Shown here piece after piece: positions 47,658-57,517 of a stretch of 64,000 nt of DNA. The notes under the pieces are model-generated. The model was not told the origin of the DNA and ran no database searches. It saw nothing but the letters and a program-made list of their open reading frames with translations. How positions within the stretch are numbered: the stretch's first letter is position 1; every line of letters begins with the position of its first letter. The stretch lies in assembly GCF_000369005.1 (NCBI RefSeq), contig NZ_KB849763.1, positions 62,001 through 126,000 of the forward strand, written 5' to 3'. Origin of the DNA: Acinetobacter beijerinckii CIP 110307. Its GTDB lineage: Bacteria; Pseudomonadota; Gammaproteobacteria; Pseudomonadales; Moraxellaceae. The translations under genes were made by a program, and so were the position numbers.

Positions 47658-48779
47658 ATGCATATTGCCATCATTGGTGCAGGGATTAGCGGCTTAATGA
47701 CAGCACTTGAGCTTGCTGAACAAGGCTGTTCTGTCGATATTTTTGATCAACAGCAAGCAGGTCAAGCTGCATCTTGGGCTGGTGGTGGTATTTTATCGCC
47801 TATGTATCCTTGGCGATATGCACCCGAAGTTAACCAATTAGCTCAGTTTGGAAAACCGCTCTATCAAATGTGGAATGAAAAACTCTACCCAATCACAGGG
47901 ATTGATTTTCAGATTCACGATACAGGCATGCTAATTTTCGATCAGGACGATTTTGAAGTTGGACTCAACTATGCATCAACTCATCATGAGCCAATGCAAC
48001 AATGTGACCTATTAAATCGCAAACAACTTGAAGCGGTAAATCCACATATTTCAGAACAATTTGAGCAAGCAATTTATTTTTCGCAGCTTTCCAATGTTCG
48101 TAATCCGCGTCTACTACAATCTCTGATCAGTTATTTAAAACAACATTCTAAGGTTCGTTTTTTTGAACATTGCTCGATTGAAAAACTCATCATTAAAAAT
48201 AAAAAGGTGCATGGCTTACAGTTAGATGATGGACGACAATTTTTTGCTGATCATGTTGTGCTAAGTTCAGGTGCTTGGAGTAAACAATGGTCTAAGCAAT
48301 TACAACGCAATATTCCAGTGCAACCTGTACAAGGTCAAATGCTGTTATTTAAAACACCTGAAAACTGGCTACCGACCATGTGCATGAATCAGGTCATGTA
48401 TTTGATTCCACGTCAGGATGGTCATATCGTGTGTGGTTCAAGCATGGCTGAGTGTGGATTCAATACTTCAGTCGATATGCAAACTCAACATAATATTTTC
48501 GCTGCGTGTCTGAGCATGGTGCCTGAATTAGAAAAATTTCCGATTGTAAAACGTTGGGCTGGTTTGCGTCCAAGTTCTCCACAAGGGATTCCCTACATCG
48601 GTGAAATGCCTAACGTGAAAAATCTATGGGCGAATTTTGGACATTTCCGCAACGGATTATGTATGGGTGCAGGTTCAGCAAAATTGCTCAGACAATTAAT
48701 ATTAGGACAAGAAACGATTGTCCAAGCTGCTGCCTACTCACCTGAACGCTTGAAACAAGATAATTTAGTTTTCCAATAA
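47658..48779 (+). CDS. thiO: Glycine oxidase ThiO (FAD-dependent)
   Basis: 373 residues. The N-terminal FAD fold has IIGAGISGLMTALELAEQG. The Gly-rich AASWAGGGILSPMYPW segment and the C-terminal RWAGLRPSSPQGIPYIG are typical of ThiO. It oxidises glycine to iminoglycine for the thiazole part of thiamine. No other thi genes are nearby. Its last 15 bases overlap the end of the convergent epimerase gene. Confidence 0.88.
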   Translation: MHIAIIGAGISGLMTALELAEQGCSVDIFDQQQAGQAASWAGGGILSPMYPWRYAPEVNQLAQFGKPLYQMWNEKLYPITGIDFQIHDTGMLIFDQDDFEVGLNYASTHHEPMQQCDLLNRKQLEAVNPHISEQFEQAIYFSQLSNVRNPRLLQSLISYLKQHSKVRFFEHCSIEKLIIKNKKVHGLQLDDGRQFFADHVVLSSGAWSKQWSKQLQRNIPVQPVQGQMLLFKTPENWLPTMCMNQVMYLIPRQDGHIVCGSSMAECGFNTSVDMQTQHNIFAACLSMVPELEKFPIVKRWAGLRPSSPQGIPYIGEMPNVKNLWANFGHFRNGLCMGAGSAKLLRQLILGQETIVQAAAYSPERLKQDNLVFQ

Positions 48780-49670
48780 TATGTCTTTGAGTGCTGCATC
48801 TAGAGTTGGAAACTTAAATTGAAAGCCATGATCTAGCAAAGCCTGAGGTTCTACATATTGACCATTGAGAATCAATTGAGATTGCTCACCTAAAGCCATT
48901 TCAAAGACACATTTAGGCATCGACAGTAGAGGCTTACGTTTGAGAATCTTCGCGGCAACTTTAACAAAAGCGTGCTGATTTATTTTTTCAGGTGCGACTA
49001 AATTATATACTTTTTGCGAAGCCTCAAGTTGCATCAAAAAAAGAATAGCAGATAGAACATCTTGAATATGAATCCAAACAATAGGTTGCTGACCTGATCC
49101 AATTTTGGCAACAACATTTAATTTGATGGGTAATAACATCTGCGGCAAAATACCACCATTCCCAAACACAACACCTAAACGGATAATTTTGGTATTTTGT
49201 TGATTAAATTTTAATGCAGTTTGCTCCCAAGCTTGGCAAAGTTCCGACATAAAAATTGCTTGCGGAGGTGTGTTTTCATCACAAACATCCACCCAATGTT
49301 CTTGAGGATCAATGCCATAATAACCAATTGCCGAACCTGAAATAATAGATTTAGGGAAAATACTTTTTCGCTCTAACCACTCATAGAGCTTTTGAGTCAT
49401 TTCAACACGGCTTTGAATAAGCTGATGTTTTCTGGTATCACTCCAACGTTTTTGACCGATATTTTCACCCGCTAAATTAATCACGTAATCAATATCAGTT
49501 GATGCAATTTGATCAAAATGATTGATCCATATTAAATCTGAATGATGGGAAGCTTTATTTTTTTGTCGCGTAAGTGCGATAACTTGAAAGTCATTTTCCA
49601 ATAAATAAGGTAAAAGATAAGAGCCAATAAATCCACTTGCTCCAGTCACTAATACCGTCATTTTTTTCAT
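48765..49670 (-). CDS. TIGR01777-family epimerase (YfcH-like SDR)
   Basis: 301 residues from the ATG at 49670; the frame extends five codons upstream without a start. NAD-binding motif TGASGFIGSYLLPYLL, then INLAGENIGQKRWS and SGSAIGYYG, which define the YfcH group of extended SDRs. Function in bacteria is not settled; plant relatives affect cell division. Overlaps thiO tail to tail. Confidence 0.87.
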   Translation of the reverse strand: MKKMTVLVTGASGFIGSYLLPYLLENDFQVIALTRQKNKASHHSDLIWINHFDQIASTDIDYVINLAGENIGQKRWSDTRKHQLIQSRVEMTQKLYEWLERKSIFPKSIISGSAIGYYGIDPQEHWVDVCDENTPPQAIFMSELCQAWEQTALKFNQQNTKIIRLGVVFGNGGILPQMLLPIKLNVVAKIGSGQQPIVWIHIQDVLSAILFLMQLEASQKVYNLVAPEKINQHAFVKVAAKILKRKPLLSMPKCVFEMALGEQSQLILNGQYVEPQALLDHGFQFKFPTLDAALKDILLEN

Positions 49671-49746
49671 GGGTCTACCTATCAAAAATGAATCTAATAA
49701 ACAGTCTTAGCAAAATCAAAGTGAATTACAAGTGAACTTTATTAAA

Positions 49747-50193
49747 CTAATTAAACATCTTGTTCGCCATTCGTTGTGCTTGTGCGCCATAGAACCAAAA
49801 TGTAATTAGATATAGCGGTATGGCTACCATTAACCACATTGCAATCACTACGAATAAAAACTGAGGTTGCTTTAAATAGAGTAAAAAATTTTGCCAAATT
49901 TCAGGATCTTTACGCGCAAAAATAAAAAGACCTGATAGCAAACCCAAAGCATTATAGCCCCAAAATATTAAACTAAATCCCAAACTGAAACGTATTTTTT
50001 CTTGCGGACTAGGCGCACGGCGTTGTTGCTTTAAAAATTTGAATAAAACATAAATCATTGCGATCAAATAAGGTATCGCTGTGAGCACACCAGCAATGCT
50101 ATTTGGTAAAATAGCAGCAAATACGCCTGCAACTAATGACAAGAGCAAACAAATTATAAAAAACCATAAATAGTATAAACGAAGTGAAATCAT
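49747..50193 (-). CDS. ABZJ_00895-family membrane protein
   Basis: 148 residues with four predicted membrane segments (about 8-30, 33-50, 68-90, 110-132) and a basic loop KFLKQQRRAPSPQEK. It matches the small integral-membrane family named ABZJ_00895, found almost only in Acinetobacter. Function unknown. Divergent from the structured RNA upstream of the VOC gene. Confidence 0.7.
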   Translation of the reverse strand: MISLRLYYLWFFIICLLLSLVAGVFAAILPNSIAGVLTAIPYLIAMIYVLFKFLKQQRRAPSPQEKIRFSLGFSLIFWGYNALGLLSGLFIFARKDPEIWQNFLLYLKQPQFLFVVIAMWLMVAIPLYLITFWFYGAQAQRMANKMFN

Positions 50194-50301
50194 GTAGTTA
50201 AACCTAATTTGAGTGGTTTCATAAATTAATTATAAATTTTTTTCACTTTTTTTTCATTTTTATGTCAACCATTCCTCAACTTGTGCCGTTATATAGGGTA
50301 C

Positions 50302-50465
50302 AAGGTCGCAGCAACCGAAGTTTGATTGCACGGCATCCGCAATTTTTTCGGTGACCTTTCATTATGACTCTCCATCTTTAGAAATTGTTTTGTTAGCAGC
50401 CAAAACTTTTGATAAAGATTTTGACCGACGATTTATCATCACTCGAATCGTCGGTTTTTATTTTT
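50302..50465 (+). ncRNA. Candidate structured RNA with intrinsic terminator
   Basis: Hairpin 1 nests GGTC (50304)/GACC (50353), ACCGAA (50314)/TTCGGT (50347) and ATTGC (50325)/GCAAT (50339). Hairpin 2 is GTTTTG (50387)/CAAAAC (50401). Hairpin 3 is the terminator at 50424. A TATATA at 50290-50295 is a fitting -10, though the -35 is poor. It could be a free small RNA or a cis-regulatory leader of the VOC gene 35 bases downstream. A 30-codon frame at 50262-50354 overlaps hairpin 1 but has no ribosome site. I cannot match it to a named family. Confidence 0.55.
50424..50465 (+). terminator. Intrinsic terminator of the candidate RNA
   Basis: ACCGACGATT (50424-50433) pairs with AATCGTCGGT (50446-50455), followed by TTTTATTTTT. 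Strong, plus strand, 35 bases before the VOC gene start. Confidence 0.85.
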
Positions 50466-50499
50466 CTAATGATACAAAAATAAAAACATAGGATTAGCC

Positions 50500-50877
50500 A
50501 TGAACTCGATTATCTATTTTGAAATTCAATCCTCCAATCCTAAACGCGATACTCAATTTTATCAAAATGTCTTTGGTTGGCATTTCGAGCATATAGACGG
50601 TCTACCGATAGAATATTATCGTATCGAAACAGAAGGGATTCATGGTGGATTACTTCAACGCCCAGTCGCCTTTCCCTCGACTGGGTGTGGTATCAATGCG
50701 TTTACCTGCACGATTGAAGTAGACAGTTTTGACAAAACTGCAGCTAAAATTTTAAGCTTGGGCGGTCTTATAGCGATGGAGAAATTTGCGATTCTTGATC
50801 GTTGTTGGCAAGGCTATTTTCTCGACCTAGATAATAATGTCTTTGGTATATGCGAAATAGATGAGAATGCAAAATGA
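50500..50877 (+). CDS. VOC-family (glyoxalase-like) protein
   Basis: 125 residues, a single VOC fold of two beta-alpha-beta modules: IIYFEIQSSNPKRDTQFYQNVFGW at the start, and GCWQ-like ... GYFLDLDNNVFGICE at the end. Metal-ligand positions are partly kept. Family members isomerise, bind or cleave small molecules, some giving drug resistance; no specific role can be read. Ribosome site TAGGA eight bases before the ATG. A strong terminator precedes it. Confidence 0.82.
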   Translation: MNSIIYFEIQSSNPKRDTQFYQNVFGWHFEHIDGLPIEYYRIETEGIHGGLLQRPVAFPSTGCGINAFTCTIEVDSFDKTAAKILSLGGLIAMEKFAILDRCWQGYFLDLDNNVFGICEIDENAK

Positions 50878-50927
50878 CAGTGTTATACTAAATTTTCATA
50901 AAATTAAGATAGTTAATTCAAATAAAA

Positions 50928-51584
50928 ATGAAATGTCCAAACTGTCAAAGCGAAGTTGTGAATGAAAATATCAATATCCAAACGGATATGGGGAAATGTC
51001 AAAATTGCAATCATATATTCAGAGTATCTGAAAATTTTGATTCATCACCCCAATTCGCTTTTGATATTAATCAACCACCCAAAGGTGCTTGGTATAAAAA
51101 CGATATTCAAGAAATCAGACTTGGTGCAACCCTAAGAAGTCCAGTGGCTTTCTTACTTATTCCATTTATGCTGATTTGGTCAGGCGGTTCATTGGGTGGG
51201 ATTTATGGTACCCAAATAGCGAATCAAGAATTTAGTATCTTACAAAGTTTATTTGGTATTCCCTTTATCATCGGTACATTCATTTTTGGTTTTTTTACGC
51301 TTTTAATGATGTTCGGAAAAGTAGAGTTAACCATTGATCGTCAAGGTGGAAAGGTCTTTACAGGTATTGGGAAACTCGGTAAATCAAAACCTTTTATTTG
51401 GAATGAAGTGAGTCGAATCAGAGAAAATCATATTCAAAATGCTTCCAACAAACAACAAGGACAAATATTTATAGATGCCGCGCAACCCATTCGCTTTGGT
51501 TTGGGCTTATCTCCAGAACGTCAACATTATCTATTTCATGCATTAAAACGAATACAAATGCAGTATAAACCTGAAAGAAGATAA
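50928..51584 (+). CDS. Zinc-ribbon membrane protein, unknown function
   Basis: 218 residues. The N-terminal zinc ribbon MKCPNCQSEVVNE...GKCQNCNHIF has two CxxC pairs. Two membrane segments (about 75-95 and 105-132) follow, then a C-terminal domain resembling a PH-like membrane-bound module (KVELTIDRQGGKVFTGIGKLG...IWNEVSRIRE). No family name recognised. It follows the VOC gene by 50 bases and may be transcribed with it. Confidence 0.7.
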   Translation: MKCPNCQSEVVNENINIQTDMGKCQNCNHIFRVSENFDSSPQFAFDINQPPKGAWYKNDIQEIRLGATLRSPVAFLLIPFMLIWSGGSLGGIYGTQIANQEFSILQSLFGIPFIIGTFIFGFFTLLMMFGKVELTIDRQGGKVFTGIGKLGKSKPFIWNEVSRIRENHIQNASNKQQGQIFIDAAQPIRFGLGLSPERQHYLFHALKRIQMQYKPERR

Positions 51585-51705
51585 TTCATTGCACCAATGA
51601 AATTCAACCCGTTGATTTAGATTTTAAAGGATTGGTATAGCCTATCTTAAAACGCTAAATCAACTTATCGCATCAGTGTTTGATGATTCAAATAAAAATT
51701 TGGAA

Positions 51706-52488
51706 TTATTTACCCTGAAACTGTGGCAAACGCCTTGCAAGCATGGCTCGAACACCCTCTTGAGCATCCTCAGATTCAAATAATGGTTTAAGGTAGTTAT
51801 CCATTTTCTCAAACGCAACTGTCTGTCCTAAAGTCACTCCATCGGTTGCAGAAGCTAATAGAGCCTGCACTGCAAGTGGTGCAGCAATACAAATCTCTTT
51901 AGCAACTTCGATCGCACGCTCAAGTTGCTTACCTTTTTCTACAACCTCAGAAACAAGATTCAACTCATTGGCTTTTTGAGTGTCAAAGGTTTTACCTGTA
52001 AGCAAATAAGGCATCGCTTTTTGCCAACCTGCTGCCTGTACAAAACGAACCGTTGCACCGCCAAAAGGCATAATCCCCCGTAGTACTTCGAGTTGCCCAA
52101 ACACAGTATCTTCGCTGGCTATTACCACATCTGCATTGAGCATGAGTTCCACTCCAGCGGTATAACAAATACCCTGCACTGCAACCACAACAGGTTTAGT
52201 TCTTTGTCTTCCTGCAACGCCCCAAGGATTAATTTGAGCATCTGCAAAATTAAAAATCCCATGCGGAATTTTCGGTTGTAATTCCACTAGGTCTAGACCA
52301 GCGGTAAAATGATCACCATGCGCAAAAATGACAGCACAACGTAATTCAGGATTATTTTCATATTCTGTTAATGCTAAAGATAAATCCTCAATCATATGGC
52401 TATCAAACGCATTGCGTTTTGCCACACGATCTAAACCGATCAACATAATATGATCAATCATTTCACGGCTTACTTTTCCTAAGCTCAT
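51706..52488 (-). CDS. Crotonase / enoyl-CoA hydratase family protein
   Basis: 260 residues. Crotonase fold with oxyanion-hole segments FAHGDHFTAGLDL and VVAVQGICYTAGVELML. The second catalytic region reads VFGQLEVLRGIMPFGGATVRF, where the Glu pair of true enoyl-CoA hydratases is not fully kept, so it may be an isomerase or hydrolase member. Monocistronic, divergent from sbcD. Confidence 0.85.
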   Translation of the reverse strand: MSLGKVSREMIDHIMLIGLDRVAKRNAFDSHMIEDLSLALTEYENNPELRCAVIFAHGDHFTAGLDLVELQPKIPHGIFNFADAQINPWGVAGRQRTKPVVVAVQGICYTAGVELMLNADVVIASEDTVFGQLEVLRGIMPFGGATVRFVQAAGWQKAMPYLLTGKTFDTQKANELNLVSEVVEKGKQLERAIEVAKEICIAAPLAVQALLASATDGVTLGQTVAFEKMDNYLKPLFESEDAQEGVRAMLARRLPQFQGK

Positions 52489-52646
52489 TTTCTATTTCCT
52501 ATTATTTAGTTTTTCGTTACCAAACTAGTTGATCGTTTTAAAATGATCAAGCGATATCTTGTAGCTACTTTCTGCTTGGCTAAGCTCTACTTTTTTCTAG
52601 AATACGTGCTACCTTATTCGCATTCATTTCATTATTAGATTCACTT

Positions 52647-53897
52647 ATGACCGTGCGTTTTTTTCATACGTCTGACTGGCATCTGGGACAGTTTTTTTAC
52701 AACCATTCCCGCCACTACGAACATGAACAATTTCTTGCATGGTTACTTGAGCAAATCAAAATTAAACAACCGCATGCCTTACTCATTGCAGGCGATATTT
52801 TTGATGTGATCAATCCGAGTTCTCAAGCACAAAAGCAGCTTTATCAATTCCTTGCCGATGCTCATGATCTTGCACCACAGATGCAAACATTGATGATTGC
52901 GGGAAATCATGATTCAGGCTATCGCATTGAACAAGTTGAACCCTTACTTGAAAAATACAATGCCAAAACAGTCGGAGTGATTCGCTGGAATGAAGATAAA
53001 AGCTTAGATTTAGATCGTTTAATTTTGCCGATTTATGATGAGCAAAAACAAATTGTCGCATGGTGTATTGCCCTACCTTTCTTACGTTCAGCTGAAATTA
53101 CAGGTTTCAATGAAAATACCACTAACAGTCAAAATGCGATTGCTTATTTACATCAACATTTAATCGCTGAAGCAAAACGCCGTAAAACCGATGATCAAGC
53201 TTTAATTCTGATGTCACATGCACATATGCAAGGTGGCGAAGCTTCAGATTCTGAACGTCCAATTATTATTGGTAATGAAGAGGCGCTTTCAACCACGCTG
53301 TTTGATGATGAGATTGACTATGTGGCTTTAGGACATCTGCATAAACCACAGAAAGTTGGGCAAGATCATATTCGTTATAGTGGCTCTCCAATTCCTTTGT
53401 CATTTAGTGAGATTCACTATAAACACCAAGTGCTTGAAGTCACGATCAATCCAACGAAAACTGAAAATCAAGTTGAATTCGAAGCAATTGCCATTCCGCG
53501 AGCAATTCAATTACACAAAATAAAAGGTGAACTCAATGACGTCATGCAGCGACTCAAAAATCTGCCACAGGGTGTCATTGAATGTATAGATCATCGTGAA
53601 TATGTTGATATTGAATATCACACGGCAACGCCTCCCCAGCCGAATCTTAGACAACAATTTGAAGATGCCCTGCCTAAAGATCGTTACCGTTTAGTGCGGA
53701 TTTCACGACAATATTTATCCAATGAAACCAATGCAGAAACTGAATCAAAAGTTAATTTAGAACCACCAACACCCGAAAAACTGTTTCAACAAATTTGGGA
53801 GAAAAAAGGCTACAGCATTGATGATGGGGTCAGCAAAGACTTTTTAAGCTTAGTTGCTGAAGCACAAAAAAAACTTGAAGATGATCAAATAGTTTAA
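52647..53897 (+). CDS. sbcD: Nuclease SbcCD subunit D
   Basis: 416 residues. Mre11-type phosphoesterase with all motifs in order: TSDWHLGQFF, LIAGDIFDVINP, AGNHDSG, MSHAHMQ and ALGHLHKPQ. Together with SbcC it cleaves hairpins and protein-blocked DNA ends. The start is good (MTVRFFHTSDWHLG). The sbcC gene follows after nine bases. Confidence 0.96.
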   Translation: MTVRFFHTSDWHLGQFFYNHSRHYEHEQFLAWLLEQIKIKQPHALLIAGDIFDVINPSSQAQKQLYQFLADAHDLAPQMQTLMIAGNHDSGYRIEQVEPLLEKYNAKTVGVIRWNEDKSLDLDRLILPIYDEQKQIVAWCIALPFLRSAEITGFNENTTNSQNAIAYLHQHLIAEAKRRKTDDQALILMSHAHMQGGEASDSERPIIIGNEEALSTTLFDDEIDYVALGHLHKPQKVGQDHIRYSGSPIPLSFSEIHYKHQVLEVTINPTKTENQVEFEAIAIPRAIQLHKIKGELNDVMQRLKNLPQGVIECIDHREYVDIEYHTATPPQPNLRQQFEDALPKDRYRLVRISRQYLSNETNAETESKVNLEPPTPEKLFQQIWEKKGYSIDDGVSKDFLSLVAEAQKKLEDDQIV

Positions 53898-53906
53898 GGA
53901 TTTGCC

Positions 53907-56900
53907 ATGAAAATTTTATCCATTCGACTAAAAAATCTGGCATCTCTTGCAGGTGAGCATTTTATTGATTTTGAAAGTGAGCCTTTAGCACATGCTGGAT
54001 TGATTGCGATTATAGGAAAAACGGGTGCAGGTAAATCCACCATTTTAGATGCGATGTGTCTTGCCCTATTTAATAAAATTCCAAGACTCAAAGACAGTGA
54101 TGGCAAATTGTTAGATGTGGATGGTTCAGAATTACTTACTAATTCTCCCCTCACCGTATTACGTCGTGGTACTGGTCATGGATTTGCTGAGCTGTGTTTT
54201 GTCGCACAGGATCAAAAACATTATTTAGCGCGTTGGGAAATTAAACGTGCCCGTGAAAATGCCAATGGTAAATTACAAAGTGTACAACGCTCATTGAAAT
54301 GCCTCACCGATGGCGTGGTTGTCGCAGATAAAACCAAAGCCGTCGAAACGCATATTCAACACATTACACAGCTTAGTTTTGAACAATTCACGCGTGCTGT
54401 GTTACTGGCACAATCCGAAGTAACCGCTTTTTTAAAAGCACGTGATAATGAACGTGGTGAATTATTGGAATATCTGACCAACTCCAGTATTTTTGCCAAG
54501 ATTGGACAGTTGGCTTTTGAAAAAACCAAAGAAGTTCGCTTACAACGAGAAAAATTAGAAAGTGTTTTAGGACACATTGAAATTCGTTCTGATGAAGAAA
54601 TCGCTGAGTTACAACAGCAATTCAAACAGCTACAGCAACAAGTACAAAAACTTGAAAGTGAAAAAAATCAATTCAAGCAACAACAACAGTGGTTTGAACA
54701 ACGCGATAAAATTAATCATGAAATTGGATTAAAACAGCAACAGTTTGATCTGCAACTTAAAGCCCAAGAAAACATCGCCAAAGATCGGCACTTACTGGGT
54801 CAATTAGAAACATTTGCTGAGATACGTCCTATTGTATTTCAACAACAACAGTTGCAAAAAACTTTGCAACAACTCGCGCCACAAATTCAACAAAAGGGCA
54901 ATGAATTTAGTACCTTAACCACTCAATTTGAGCAACAAAAAACGCTTTATACACAAGCAGAAACAACACTCAATCAATTTCAAGATTTCGAGCAAAAGCA
55001 TCACAAAGAACTTGCCGATTTAAGAACATATTTGCAAAAACGCGAACATATTAAAGACGACTATAACAAAACCAAGATTCGACTGACTCAACTGGAAAGT
55101 CAGCAGCAACCACTCATCGCGCAACAACAACAGCTTCAACAAAGCATTCAAAACTTGAGTGCACAACATACGGCTTGCTTAGAACAGTTAAAACACAGTG
55201 CTCAATACGCTCCTTTGGATAAAGGCTTAAATGCCCATATTCAACAACTCAAGCAATTTATTCAGCAATATCAAAAAGTAGAAAACACATTAGGCTCTAT
55301 TCAACAAGCACAGACCAAACTTAAACAAGATCAAAACACATTCAACAGTTTAATCATGCAATTTGGCACGACCCAACAAATTGAACAGCGTATTGAGCAA
55401 CAGTCGAAACTAAAAGAAACCCAACAAATTCGCATCAATCAATTAGATACAATTCAACAAAAACTTCAGCATTATTTTGAATTAAAAAATGAGGTGCTTA
55501 CCTCGCAAAACAAATTTGAAGCTGTACAAAAGCAAGCTCAAGAGCTAGAACAACGCAGCAAAAAAACTGAGCAGGAATATCATACTGCCAAAACTGAACG
55601 TGAGAAACTACAACAGGTTTTGCAACAACAACGTCTATTGCATGCTGAAAATATTGAACATCTACGTGCTGAACTCAAACACGGCGAAGCCTGTCTAGTC
55701 TGTGGCAGTACTGAACATCCTTATCGTGATGACGAGAGCCAAATCTCTAAAGCGTTATATGTCTTGCAGCAACAACAAGAACAGCAAGCGATTCAGCAGG
55801 AACAACAGTATTTCCAGCTTTGGCAAAAAGCTCAACAACAATTCACCCAAAGCCATACTGAACATAATCAATTGCAAAAGCAGTTGCAGCAATTGAATGA
55901 AAAAGTAAAAGCACATGATCAGGTGCTACAACAGCATGTATTACAGACGAATATTCAACTCGATTTCAGTCTCACTGAGTATGACATCACAACTAAGATG
56001 CAAACATTAGTTTTAGAAGCATCACAAATTCAACAGCAGCTTGAAAAAGAATTATTACAACTGAATCAAGCCAATAAAGATCAGCATGTGCTTCATCAAA
56101 ACATTCAAAATACACGTCATCAACTAGAAACCGTAGAACACTTACAACAACAGATTCAACATATCGTGGATTGTCTCAATGCAGACGATAAAATTGCTTG
56201 GTCAAAACAAGGCGCGTCATTCTCACAACACGTATTACACGCATTGCAACAACGTAGCCAACACCTAGAGCATGCAGAATCACTCATTAAACAGAAAGAA
56301 CAAATTGATCAGCAGTTGAATGTATTAAAGACCACTTTGGCGGGGCTCACTACGCAACAAACAGAGTGCGCGCAACAATTAAAAGACATCGAAATTAAAG
56401 GCAAACAGAATACGGATGCTGCTAACCAGCTAATTATCACCATGACAGGCTCCAATGAACTCAAAGCCAACGAATGGTTACAACAGCATGATCAACAACG
56501 TCAGCAATTGCAGAGTAAATATCAGCAAGTGAAGCAAAGTTTTGAACAAGCTCGTCAGAATTATGAGCAACAGAAAAATGTGCTCGAACAACTCAAAGCA
56601 CAGCAACAACAAAATCATGATTCTCTTGAACTATGTAAAACAGAAATCATCAATTGGTTAGCTCAGCATCAACTTCTTGCAGAAGATCAACTCAGCGAAT
56701 TACTTGCGATTTCATCAACTCAAGAACAGCAGATTCGAAATGCAATACAACATGCAGATCGGGCGATCAGTGAAGCAAATTCTGCACTGAAAACTATTCA
56801 AGAACAGTTAAATACGCTTCTTCAATCAGAACCCAATATTCAGGTTGAACAACTGTCTGAATTGATGAGAGCCAATCAAGAAACTTTACAACAGACAACA

Positions 56901-57503
56901 GATCAACGTGATCAACTTAAACTTCAACTGGAAGTTCATCAGCAAAATTTAGCCAAACAAAAGCAATTTACGGATCAGATTCAACAGATCCAACAACAAG
57001 AACACCGCTGGAATAAAATTTCTAGTCTGATTGGTGACGCCAAAGGAAAAGATTTTCGTGATTTAGCCCAACAGTACAATCTCGACATTTTACTTGAATA
57101 TGCCAATCAACAATTGGCGATGTTGTCTCAACGCTATACCTTAAAACGTTTAGACAATTCGCTGAGTCTTGCGATTATTGATCATGATATGGATGGTGAA
57201 ACCCGTTCAGTGGCTTCACTGTCTGGTGGGGAATCTTTCCTCACTGCCCTCGCCATTTCATTGGCGATTGCCAATATGGCATCAGGTTCTATGAAAATCG
57301 AATCTTTATTTATTGATGAAGGCTTTGGGACTCTAGATGCATCTTCTCTGCATATGGTGATGAATGCGCTGGATCAGTTACAGAGCCAAGGGCGTAAAGT
57401 CATTTTAATTTCACACATTCAGGAAATGCATGAACGCATTCCTGTGCAGATTCAGGTACAGCCGATGGGTTCAGGTTCGAGTCAGATCGAAGTGGTTGGA
57501 TAA
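53907..57503 (+). CDS. sbcC: Nuclease SbcCD subunit C
   Basis: 1198 residues, Rad50-like. N-terminal ATPase half with Walker A GKTGAGKST (about 38-46), two very long coiled coils, a zinc hook CLVC (about 596-599) at the apex, and the C-terminal half with LSGGES signature (about 1104) and LFIDEGFGTLD Walker B. Coiled coils are unusually rich in glutamine, many as QQ runs. Works with SbcD on DNA ends and hairpins. Confidence 0.96.
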   Translation: MKILSIRLKNLASLAGEHFIDFESEPLAHAGLIAIIGKTGAGKSTILDAMCLALFNKIPRLKDSDGKLLDVDGSELLTNSPLTVLRRGTGHGFAELCFVAQDQKHYLARWEIKRARENANGKLQSVQRSLKCLTDGVVVADKTKAVETHIQHITQLSFEQFTRAVLLAQSEVTAFLKARDNERGELLEYLTNSSIFAKIGQLAFEKTKEVRLQREKLESVLGHIEIRSDEEIAELQQQFKQLQQQVQKLESEKNQFKQQQQWFEQRDKINHEIGLKQQQFDLQLKAQENIAKDRHLLGQLETFAEIRPIVFQQQQLQKTLQQLAPQIQQKGNEFSTLTTQFEQQKTLYTQAETTLNQFQDFEQKHHKELADLRTYLQKREHIKDDYNKTKIRLTQLESQQQPLIAQQQQLQQSIQNLSAQHTACLEQLKHSAQYAPLDKGLNAHIQQLKQFIQQYQKVENTLGSIQQAQTKLKQDQNTFNSLIMQFGTTQQIEQRIEQQSKLKETQQIRINQLDTIQQKLQHYFELKNEVLTSQNKFEAVQKQAQELEQRSKKTEQEYHTAKTEREKLQQVLQQQRLLHAENIEHLRAELKHGEACLVCGSTEHPYRDDESQISKALYVLQQQQEQQAIQQEQQYFQLWQKAQQQFTQSHTEHNQLQKQLQQLNEKVKAHDQVLQQHVLQTNIQLDFSLTEYDITTKMQTLVLEASQIQQQLEKELLQLNQANKDQHVLHQNIQNTRHQLETVEHLQQQIQHIVDCLNADDKIAWSKQGASFSQHVLHALQQRSQHLEHAESLIKQKEQIDQQLNVLKTTLAGLTTQQTECAQQLKDIEIKGKQNTDAANQLIITMTGSNELKANEWLQQHDQQRQQLQSKYQQVKQSFEQARQNYEQQKNVLEQLKAQQQQNHDSLELCKTEIINWLAQHQLLAEDQLSELLAISSTQEQQIRNAIQHADRAISEANSALKTIQEQLNTLLQSEPNIQVEQLSELMRANQETLQQTTDQRDQLKLQLEVHQQNLAKQKQFTDQIQQIQQQEHRWNKISSLIGDAKGKDFRDLAQQYNLDILLEYANQQLAMLSQRYTLKRLDNSLSLAIIDHDMDGETRSVASLSGGESFLTALAISLAIANMASGSMKIESLFIDEGFGTLDASSLHMVMNALDQLQSQGRKVILISHIQEMHERIPVQIQVQPMGSGSSQIEVVG

Positions 57504-57517
57504 AAATAATAACTTTA

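Noticed and set aside
50262..50354. 30-residue ORF as an independent gene
   Set aside because: No ribosome site, and the sequence is better explained by RNA pairing. Kept only as an alternative in the RNA finding.
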